NCBI GenBank assembly: GCA_903835325.1 | Contig: CAILMU010000123.1 | Coordinates: 1-8,099, forward strand | Direction of reading: 5' to 3' | Origin: an uncultured Microcaldota archaeon | GTDB taxonomy: Archaea; Micrarchaeota; Micrarchaeia; Anstonellales; Bilamarchaeaceae | Length of the DNA: 8,099 nucleotides | In this document: positions 1-5,428 of the stretch, piece by piece | Numbering within the stretch: the stretch's first letter is position 1 | How the letters are laid out: each line of letters starts with the position of its first letter | Translations under genes and position numbers: made by a program | The notes under the pieces: generated by a model | What the model was told of the DNA's origin: nothing | What the model saw: only the letters and a program-made list of their open reading frames with translations | Database searches by the model: none

Positions 1-186
1 CAGATTGTGCGACATGCGGCAAAACCTAATGAAAGTTCCATGGCTCTGGAATCGTTCTTCCAAAAACAATTAATTGGAATAAACATAAGGAACATTGAAG
101 AAGTCGAAAACCCCCACGGATGGGTTTATGATTTCACAATTCCCAATTTCCATAATTTCGTGGCTGAAAGAGTAATCGTGCACAAT
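1..186 (+). other. C-terminal part of an intein inserted in the aIF5B P-loop
   Basis: These 62 codons do not belong to aIF5B. They end in the classic intein C-terminal splicing blocks: block F VYDFTIPNFHNFVAE, then block G VIVHN with the penultimate His (181-183) and terminal Asn (184-186), followed by Thr as the +1 nucleophile of the C-extein (187-189). The aIF5B sequence resumes exactly there. Protein splicing would excise this segment and rejoin GHVDHGK with TSLLDAIRG to restore the GTP-binding loop. Hand-counted GC is 73/186 (39%), well below the roughly 55% of the following extein, as expected for a horizontally mobile element. The N-terminal splicing block and any homing endonuclease lie upstream of the window, so full-size, mini- or split intein cannot be decided. 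Archaeal aIF5B inteins are known, for example in Methanocaldococcus and Pyrococcus. Confidence 0.95.
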
Positions 187-1872
187 ACATCCCTGCTGGA
201 TGCCATACGAGGCACGTCGGTCGCGAAAAAGGAGGCCGGAGGCATCACCCAGATGATAGGGGCGAGCTACGTCTCGAAAGCGGATATAGACGGTATAGCC
301 AAAGACCTCTCAAAAAAGATGAAGCTTGAGATGAGGATCCCGGGCCTGCTTTTCATAGATACCCCCGGCCACGAGGCCTTCACGAATCTCCGGGATAGGG
401 GAGGAAGCATAGCCGACCTGGTCATACTAGTAGTGGATGTCAACCAGGGGTTCCAGCCCCAGACCATCGAGAGCATCATGATACTGAAGGAGCACAGGAC
501 CCCGTTCGTCATCGCCGCGAACAAGATAGACGCCATCGACGGCTGGAAGAGCCAGAAGACGACCTCCTTCATGGAATCCTACAACAAGCAGATAGACTAC
601 GTGAAAGAGAGGGTCGACCAGAAGCTCTACGATATCATGGGGAAAATATCGGAATACGGTTTCGACAGCGAGCGGTATGACCGGGTGGCGGATTTCGGCA
701 AGTCGATAGCGATAATACCGGTGAGCGCCAAGACAAAGGAGGGCTTGAGCGAGCTGCTCGTGCTGATTGCTGGTCTAAGCCAGAAATTCCTCGGCACCAG
801 CCTGGAGATAGAGGAGGGTGGAAGAGGCAAGGGAAGCATCCTAGAAGTGAAGGAGGAGATAGGCTTAGGGACGACTCTGGATGTCATCATCTATGATGGG
901 ATAATGAGCAAGAACGATGAGGTCGCGTTCCTCACCAAGGATGGTGTGAGGATGACCCGCATCAGGGGATTGCTCCTTCCGAGCAAAGTGGGGAAGGAGA
1001 GGTTCCAGAGCGTCGATTCTGTTGTGGCGGCGGCAGGGGTGAAGATAAACGCGCCTGACCTGGACGGCGCCCTTCCTGGTTCGCCGATAGAGGTGGTGCG
1101 GGACAAGGAAGCCGACATCTCGGAGATAGAATCCAAGTTCAAGAGCACGATATTCGAGAAGCAGGAGGAGGGGATCGTCCTTCGGGCCGACAGCCTGGGT
1201 TCGGTCGAAGCGCTCCTGAAGCTGCTTGGCCAGGAAGAGATACCGGTGAAAGACGCCTCCGTCGGAAGCATCGCGAGGAAGGACATCCTCTCGGCAGGAG
1301 TCGTCTCGGCGCAGGACAAGTACCTCGGGGTGGTCATGGGCTTCAATGTCAAGATCCTTGATGAAGCATGGGAGGAGAGCAAGGCATCCGGCGTGCCGAT
1401 AATATCGAGCGATATCATTTACAGGCTCATAGACAATTACCGCGATTGGGTGAAGGAGGAGAAGGAGAGGGCGAAGCGGGAGAGCCTGGCCAAATTCGTA
1501 TGGCCCGGAAAAATAAAGATCCTGCCAGGTTACGTCTTCAGGGCGTCGAAACCGGCGATATTCGGGGTGGATGTCTTGGGCGGTAGGATAAAGAACAAAT
1601 ACAGGCTCATGAGCAAGGACGGAACGGTCGTCGGAGAGATACGCGAGATACAGCGGGAGAAGGAGAAGGTCGAGGAGGCATCGGTCGGGGACCAGCTCGC
1701 GATATCGTGCGATGGCATGTGGGTCGGGAAAGATGTCATTGAAGGGGACGTGTTGTACAGCTACATGACAGAGGACGAGATGAGGAGATGGGATGCGCAG
1801 ATTTCGATGCTGAATGACAACGAGAAGGCCGTGTTCCAGGAGATAAGGCAGATACTTAAGAGATATTTCTGA
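1..1872 (+). CDS. infB: Translation initiation factor aIF5B (IF-2 homologue), 5'-partial, with intein
   Basis: aIF5B is the ribosome-dependent GTPase that promotes subunit joining and initiator-tRNA placement. The reading frame is open from base 1, so the gene begins upstream; about 560 residues follow the intein junction, and the complete factor is usually about 600 residues, so only the first few extein residues are missing. After the intein ends (base 186), the extein resumes at TSLLDAIRGT, the second half of the G1 P-loop (family form GHVDHGK-T-S). Other GTPase motifs are intact: the switch-I threonine in GGIT (codon 247-249), G3 DTPGH (358-372), G4 NKID (520-531) and G5 SAK (724-732). 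Beta-barrel and C-terminal domains follow, ending in the charged helix before the TGA at 1870-1872. The next gene starts 37 nt downstream, suggesting co-transcription. The GTG at base 7 is only the first start-like codon inside the intein, not the gene start. Confidence 0.95.
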   Translation, partial: QIVRHAAKPNESSMALESFFQKQLIGINIRNIEEVENPHGWVYDFTIPNFHNFVAERVIVHNTSLLDAIRGTSVAKKEAGGITQMIGASYVSKADIDGIAKDLSKKMKLEMRIPGLLFIDTPGHEAFTNLRDRGGSIADLVILVVDVNQGFQPQTIESIMILKEHRTPFVIAANKIDAIDGWKSQKTTSFMESYNKQIDYVKERVDQKLYDIMGKISEYGFDSERYDRVADFGKSIAIIPVSAKTKEGLSELLVLIAGLSQKFLGTSLEIEEGGRGKGSILEVKEEIGLGTTLDVIIYDGIMSKNDEVAFLTKDGVRMTRIRGLLLPSKVGKERFQSVDSVVAAAGVKINAPDLDGALPGSPIEVVRDKEADISEIESKFKSTIFEKQEEGIVLRADSLGSVEALLKLLGQEEIPVKDASVGSIARKDILSAGVVSAQDKYLGVVMGFNVKILDEAWEESKASGVPIISSDIIYRLIDNYRDWVKEEKERAKRESLAKFVWPGKIKILPGYVFRASKPAIFGVDVLGGRIKNKYRLMSKDGTVVGEIREIQREKEKVEEASVGDQLAISCDGMWVGKDVIEGDVLYSYMTEDEMRRWDAQISMLNDNEKAVFQEIRQILKRYF

Positions 1873-1891
1873 TGGATAGGATTGGGCGAGG

Positions 1892-1900
1892 AAAAGGAGG
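1892..1900 (+). promoter_or_regulatory. Shine-Dalgarno site for the kinase-dCMP deaminase gene
   Basis: AAAAGGAGG lies 9 nt before ATG 1910 but only 3 nt before the in-frame TTG 1904. The spacing and codon type favour ATG 1910 as the start. No convincing TATA element lies in the 37-nt gap after aIF5B, so this site probably acts within a polycistronic mRNA. Confidence 0.7.
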
Positions 1901-1909
1901 CTGTTGGTT

Positions 1910-2917
1910 ATGATCATAGGTTTGACCGGAGAGAATTGCGCTGGGAAAAGCACTGTCGCGGATTACCTGATGAAGAAGGGGTTCTACTACCTTTCATTGT
2001 CCGATGCGATAAGGGAGGAGCTGAAGGCCGAGGGCAAATCGGTGACACGCGAGAACCTCATCCAGAAAGGCAACGAGCTGAGGGAGAGATTCGGGCCCGG
2101 GATCCTCGGGACGAAGACCGCCAAGAAGATAGAGGAGGACAAGAATTACGTCGTGGATTCGATAAGGAATCCGGCCGAGGTGTCTGAACTTAAGAAGAAC
2201 AAGCGGTTCTTCCTGTTCTATGTCACAGCGCCTGAGGAGATGCGCTTCGAGCGGACAAAGGACCGCAACCGCGAGGAGGACCCGCGGACTTTCGAGGCCT
2301 TCCGCAGGATAGAGAAGCTGGAGATGGAGAACGCGGAGAAGACGAAGCAGAACCTCAAGGAGACGTTCGCATTATCCGACAAGAAGATAGTGAACGACGG
2401 CGACCTGAAGGAGCTCTACGACGATATTGATTCGGCGCTCGGCGAGGTCGCGGAGGAGTTCAAGCCGAACCGGCCTTCATGGGACGAGTATTTCATGGGG
2501 ATAGCGAAGGTGGTCGCATCCCGGAGCAACTGCATAAAGAGGAAAGTGGCCGCGGTTATTGTGAAGGACAAGCGGATAGTCTCGACCGGGTACAACGGGA
2601 CGCCCAGAGGCGTGAAGAACTGCAACGAGGGGGGCTGCCCGAGGTGCAACAGCTTCACGGACTCCGGGAAGAACCTGGAGGAGTGCTTCTGCTCCCATGG
2701 GGAGGAGAACGCGATAGTCCAGGCGTCCTACCATGGGATAAGCATCAAGGATACGACGATATACACCACATTCTCCCCCTGCCTGATATGCACCAAGATG
2801 ATTATCAACTCGGGCATCCGGGAGGTCGTCTACAATGCGGACTACCCGCTGAACGAATCCTCCATCAAGCTCCTCAAGGAAGCTGGAGTGAAGATAAGGA
2901 AGCACAAATCTGGTTGA
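1910..2917 (+). CDS. Fusion protein: P-loop nucleotide kinase-like domain + dCMP deaminase
   Basis: The protein has 335 residues counted from ATG 1910, chosen because GGAGG is 9 nt upstream. Residues 1-175 form a P-loop kinase of the dephospho-CoA kinase/deoxynucleotide kinase type: Walker A GLTGENCAGKST with Lys13, then VVDSIRNP around residues 81-88, an arginine-rich lid-like stretch near 112-132, and a C-terminal IVNDG strand. Residues about 188-335 form a zinc dCMP deaminase: RPSWDEYFM, STGYNGTPRG, the catalytic HGE (His263, Glu265) and the PCxxC zinc ligands (Cys291, Cys294). Extra cysteines (238, 243, 246, 259, 261) precede the HGE and may form a second, structural zinc site. The deaminase half should convert dCMP to dUMP, feeding thymidylate synthesis in the cytoplasm. 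The kinase substrate is not predictable from sequence; dNMP phosphorylation is one possibility. The domain order resembles what I remember of yeast Dcd1. The deaminase call is secure; the kinase activity is inferred from an intact P-loop. Confidence 0.9.
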   Translation: MIIGLTGENCAGKSTVADYLMKKGFYYLSLSDAIREELKAEGKSVTRENLIQKGNELRERFGPGILGTKTAKKIEEDKNYVVDSIRNPAEVSELKKNKRFFLFYVTAPEEMRFERTKDRNREEDPRTFEAFRRIEKLEMENAEKTKQNLKETFALSDKKIVNDGDLKELYDDIDSALGEVAEEFKPNRPSWDEYFMGIAKVVASRSNCIKRKVAAVIVKDKRIVSTGYNGTPRGVKNCNEGGCPRCNSFTDSGKNLEECFCSHGEENAIVQASYHGISIKDTTIYTTFSPCLICTKMIINSGIREVVYNADYPLNESSIKLLKEAGVKIRKHKSG

Positions 2918-2929
2918 ATTGGCAGAGTA

Positions 2930-2937
2930 TTATATTT
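2930..2937 (+). promoter_or_regulatory. TATA box (box A) for the Met-rich membrane protein gene
   Basis: TTATATTT sits in an AT-rich patch just after the deaminase stop codon. Its centre is about 24 nt before ATG 2957, the usual box A to transcription start distance in archaea. This predicts an essentially leaderless mRNA, and there is no clear Shine-Dalgarno before the ATG. The T-rich run (2934-2938) might also help terminate the upstream transcript. Confidence 0.6.
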
Positions 2938-2956
2938 TATTGCAGAAGTTGATGGC

Positions 2957-3343
2957 ATGGCAGAAGACGATATGAAAGGGGCCGGATCTGGCCCTGTTGC
3001 TGGCGGCGGGATGATGGAGGATGAGGAGATGGCAGGCCAAGGCATGATGATGCCCCAGGCGATAGGCATCTCGGCGCTCACCGTGACAGGGGATTTCCTG
3101 CTCTTTGTCGGTTTATTGTTCATGATGCTCGGGATAGCCGCTTATGTCACGAACATGATGGGCATCAAAGGTTCTGGCGAGTTGCTTGTAGGGCTGGCCC
3201 TAGTCGTGATAGCTGCTGTGCTTCTTGTCAGATCCAGGGACCAGATGAAGAAGATGGCGCAGATGCAGCAGAGGATGAGGCAGTCCCAGATGGCGAAGAT
3301 ATCCAAACCCAAGAAATCAGAGCCGATGGATTCGTACCGCTGA
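2957..3343 (+). CDS. Small methionine-rich two-helix membrane protein, unknown function
   Basis: I do not recognise this 128-residue protein. It has an acidic, Gly/Met-rich N-terminus (residues 1-35), two hydrophobic segments that look like membrane helices (about 41-65 and 74-92), and a basic C-terminal tail starting VRSRDQ. Both ends should lie on the same side of the membrane; the basic tail suggests the cytoplasm. By my count 18 of 128 residues are Met. In the tail Met recurs every three to five residues (97, 100, 103, 107, 112), which would give a Met-rich face on an amphipathic helix. The start is ATG 2957, placed by the TATA box 24 nt upstream. The gene has its own promoter and is followed by 234 non-coding bases. 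Typical codon use and a separate promoter support a real gene. Confidence 0.75.
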   Translation: MAEDDMKGAGSGPVAGGGMMEDEEMAGQGMMMPQAIGISALTVTGDFLLFVGLLFMMLGIAAYVTNMMGIKGSGELLVGLALVVIAAVLLVRSRDQMKKMAQMQQRMRQSQMAKISKPKKSEPMDSYR

Positions 3344-3526
3344 GCTTATGGCCGGAACTGCGCTGGGCAAACCCGAACGCAATGGCTAAAAACGGCTATA
3401 CACATAATCATTATCGGCAACGATGACGATACCGTCCCAGACACAGCCAGAAATGGCGATGACGACAAGAGTAGCTACCGAGTTGCCATTAAAAGGAAGC
3501 CCGAGCGGGCATGCCTTCCATCACTC
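3344..3526. other. Intergenic region with several potential hairpins
   Basis: No open reading frame fits here. Four local inverted repeats can be seen. First, 3359-3381 has TGCG/CGCA and TGGG/CCCG arms around a CAAA loop. Second, 3411-3426 has TTATCG/CGATGA arms closed by a GCAA (GNRA-type) tetraloop. Third, 3452-3490 has AATGGCGAT/GTTGCCATT arms, including two G-U pairs, around a 21-nt loop. Fourth, 3495-3519 has GGAAG/CTTCC outer arms around a CCC/GGG inner hairpin. They could belong to a small RNA, to the 3' end of the membrane-protein mRNA, or be chance. No tRNA T-loop or proper C/D box is present. The PCNA promoter follows immediately. Confidence 0.3.
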
Positions 3527-3535
3527 TTTATATTA
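3527..3535 (+). promoter_or_regulatory. TATA box (box A) of the PCNA gene
   Basis: TTTATATTA is centred about 47 nt before ATG 3578. With the usual spacing of about 26 nt to the transcription start, the mRNA would begin near 3557 with a leader of roughly 20 nt containing the Shine-Dalgarno site. Confidence 0.7.
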
Positions 3536-3566
3536 GTTATCTCCCTATCTGATACGAGAGGATAGA

Positions 3567-3573
3567 GAGGTGG
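3567..3573 (+). promoter_or_regulatory. Shine-Dalgarno site of the PCNA gene
   Basis: GAGGTGG includes GAGGTG, six contiguous matches to the complement of the archaeal 16S rRNA 3' end, ending 5 nt before ATG 3578. It fixes the PCNA start. Confidence 0.75.
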
Positions 3574-3577
3574 AAAA

Positions 3578-4321
3578 ATGAAGCTAGTCGTGCAGGATGC
3601 TCCTGCTTTGAAGTCTGTTATAGATGCTATCGTCAGCCTGGTGGAGGAAGGCCAGTTCGAAGTGAAGAACGACGGCCTGCATCTGAAGGCCATGGACCCG
3701 TCCCAGATATCGATGGTCTCGTTCACGATGCCGAAGACCGCTTTCCTGGAGTACAGCATAAGCGAGGAGACGCGCCTGGGTATCGATATCGGCCAGCTCT
3801 CGAACATCCTGGGAAGAGGGAAGAAGGGCGAGAAAGCAGAGCTATCTACCGAGGAAGGCAGGCTGGTCGTCAGGTTCATCGGCGAGAAGCATAAGCGCAC
3901 GTTCAAGGTTCCCCTAATAGAGACAGGGGACAAAATTCAGAAGGAGCCGAAGATAGAGTTCAAGAACTCGGCAAAACTCAAGGTGGATGCCTTCAAGGAG
4001 ACCCTGAAGGATGCTAAACTCATCAGCTCGCATGTCCGCCTCCAGCTGACCCCGGACACATTCATCGTGGATGTGAAAGGCGAGAACGGCGAGGTGAAGG
4101 CCGAGTTCGAGAAAGGGTCGCCGGACCTGGTGGAGCTGAACACGCACACCGAGGTGAGGACCACATTCCCGCTCCAGTACCTGGAGGACATGGTGAAGGC
4201 GACGAGCGCGAATTCGGTCGTCACGGTGAACCTGGAGACCGATAGGCCGCTCCGGCTCGAATACGAGATCGAAGGCGCTAGAATAGTCTATTACCTGGCG
4301 CCGAGGATAGAGAATGAGTGA
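3578..4321 (+). CDS. pcn: DNA polymerase sliding clamp PCNA
   Basis: This 247-residue protein has the normal length of an archaeal PCNA, the ring-shaped clamp that encircles DNA and tethers polymerases, Fen1, ligase and other PIP-box proteins at the replication fork. The two-domain clamp fold is recognisable throughout: the AMDPSQISMV motif at residues 38-47, the interdomain connector VPLIETGDKIQKEP at about 111-124 (the binding site for PIP-box partners), and the family-typical C-terminus with DRPLRLEYEIEG (222-233) and YYLAPRIE (238-245). Strongly basic residues around 79-86 and 103-110 fit the DNA-facing or loop positions. It has its own box A and a strong Shine-Dalgarno, so it is expressed independently of its neighbours. 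Only one PCNA gene is visible here; the sequence does not show whether the ring is homo- or heterotrimeric. Confidence 0.97.
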   Translation: MKLVVQDAPALKSVIDAIVSLVEEGQFEVKNDGLHLKAMDPSQISMVSFTMPKTAFLEYSISEETRLGIDIGQLSNILGRGKKGEKAELSTEEGRLVVRFIGEKHKRTFKVPLIETGDKIQKEPKIEFKNSAKLKVDAFKETLKDAKLISSHVRLQLTPDTFIVDVKGENGEVKAEFEKGSPDLVELNTHTEVRTTFPLQYLEDMVKATSANSVVTVNLETDRPLRLEYEIEGARIVYYLAPRIENE

Positions 4322-4378
4322 CGGGGAGCGCTGGTGTCTTCCATTACTGTTACGGCAGATGTCGGAATGAGACAAAGA

Positions 4379-4386
4379 TATATAAA
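4379..4386 (+). promoter_or_regulatory. TATA box (box A) of the pseudokinase-like gene
   Basis: TATATAAA is preceded by purine-rich GACAAAGA, which could serve as the BRE. The predicted transcription start is near 4407. It is the strongest box A in the window and makes the downstream gene a separate unit from PCNA. The remaining bases from 4322 to 4378 show nothing recognisable. Confidence 0.75.
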
Positions 4387-4464
4387 CTTTGAACGCCATA
4401 AAATCAGATTGGAAGAAGCATAGTGTACAGAAGGATGTCTATGCAAGGGGATAAGGTGCGAAGG

Positions 4465-5346
4465 ATGAAGAAAACCGAATACACGAGCAGCCAGCTTCCG
4501 AGCCCCGAGGAGAAACGGGCCGAGCTGTATTCAGAGAAACTCGACGACTACGAGCTGCCGGAGTTCTCCAGAGAGGTCCCCGTGTCTTCCAAGAGGACGC
4601 AACGGGGCAAGACGGTAACCGTGGAATATGAATGGAACACTTCGGATGCCCCGAGCATAAAGGTAAAGAAGATAGATTTCTGCGACAATGAGGCCCTGGA
4701 GGCGCTATTCAGGATAGCCGCAAGGGACGGCGCGGACAGCATCTCGTTCAAATACAACAGCATCACCTATATCCTCCGCAAGACGACAAGGGAGATAGCT
4801 CATGCGTTGTTCGATTCCTACCGCAGCGCCAAAGGGGCGCTAGAGGGCGTAATCGGGTACCTCAGAACGGTCGCCGGCAGCTATTATGTGATATCAAAAG
4901 CGTGCCACACAGCCTGGGCATTCGACCGGAGGATAGCCAAGGGCGATATCAATTATCTGGATGTTGATTCGCTCGATGACAAAGCGAAAAGCAGGCTGGT
5001 GGAACTGATATCCGAGAAACTGGCCGACCTTCACTCGAGCAACACGATACTCGGACGATTCACGCTCAACAACGTCCTTCTCTGCGGAGAGGACATGGTA
5101 CTCAGCGATCTTCGGAAAGCGAGGGTCTCGCGCAAGCCTTTGTTCGTCGTAGAGGAGTTCAAGAGCGCGCTCCAGTACCTCTTCGCCATCGGAGTGGCCG
5201 GTAGGGAGGACATATACCTCTCGATAGCGTATTATGCCACGAAGAACGAGAAGAGCTGCGAAGAGTGGTACAAGGACAAGACGGGAAAGAAGGCGCTTGA
5301 CTCTTTCGATGTGGTGACAAGCCTGGAAGAGGATGTGTACAACTGA
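4465..5346 (+). CDS. Protein of unknown function with degenerate protein-kinase-like C-lobe (pseudokinase candidate)
   Basis: The protein has 293 residues from ATG 4465, chosen because AAGGTG lies 6 nt upstream. In-frame GTG 4423 and ATG 4441 are real alternatives, the former better fitting a short leader from the box A at 4379. I do not recognise a named family. Residues 1-50 look disordered and charged. The stretch YYVISKA...AWAFDRRIAKGD (about 140-161) resembles a kinase hinge, and LADLHSSNTILGRFTLNNVLL (about 186-206) followed by LSDLRKARVS resembles the catalytic and metal-binding loops of Bud32/RIO-type kinases (family pattern LxxLHxxxxxHGDLTxxNxLL...DFG). The catalytic HGD is LGR here (196-198), so the catalytic Asp is Arg. 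Asn203 and the DFG-position Asp215 (DLR) are kept. The family assignment is inference from this local resemblance; if right, the protein may bind nucleotide or a partner without phosphotransfer. Confidence 0.8.
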   Translation: MKKTEYTSSQLPSPEEKRAELYSEKLDDYELPEFSREVPVSSKRTQRGKTVTVEYEWNTSDAPSIKVKKIDFCDNEALEALFRIAARDGADSISFKYNSITYILRKTTREIAHALFDSYRSAKGALEGVIGYLRTVAGSYYVISKACHTAWAFDRRIAKGDINYLDVDSLDDKAKSRLVELISEKLADLHSSNTILGRFTLNNVLLCGEDMVLSDLRKARVSRKPLFVVEEFKSALQYLFAIGVAGREDIYLSIAYYATKNEKSCEEWYKDKTGKKALDSFDVVTSLEEDVYN

Positions 5347-5398
5347 TTTTGAGCGCGATGGAAGAGGCTCTGTGAGCCAGGACTCGATAGAGCCACAA

Positions 5399-5406
5399 TT
5401 TATATC
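5399..5406 (+). promoter_or_regulatory. TATA box (box A) of the GIDE-domain gene
   Basis: TTTATATC is centred about 26 nt before ATG 5429, predicting a leaderless transcript that starts at or next to the ATG. The AGGAG at 5413-5417 is 11 nt before the ATG and would then lie upstream of the transcript start, so it is probably not used. Confidence 0.65.
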
Positions 5407-5428
5407 TTTTATAGGAGCAGATAACCCC

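Noticed and set aside
1904..1909. TTG 1904 as start of the kinase-deaminase gene
   Set aside because: Only 3 nt from GGAGG, whereas ATG 1910 is 9 nt away and directly begins the first beta strand MIIGLTG.
865..1953. 362-codon open frame on the minus strand across aIF5B
   Set aside because: It lies antisense to unmistakable aIF5B sequence, has no domain I recognise, and has the low-complexity Arg/Leu/His/Pro make-up typical of a frame mirrored from a GC-biased gene.
3421..3465. Two CGATGACGA copies (3421-3429 and 3457-3465) as C boxes of a C/D guide RNA
   Set aside because: Each misses the RUGAUGA consensus by one base and there is no CUGA D box at suitable spacing.
3344..3577. tRNA gene in the longest gap
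   Set aside because: No GTTCRA-type T-loop or cloverleaf arms could be found on either strand.
3914..4399. 161-codon minus-strand frame across PCNA
   Set aside because: Antisense to secure PCNA coding sequence and compositionally skewed, with no recognisable motif.
5333..5428. Extended N-terminus of the GIDE protein from ATG 5333
   Set aside because: It would overlap the preceding gene and lie upstream of the TATA box at 5399; the added residues are hydrophilic and unlike the family.
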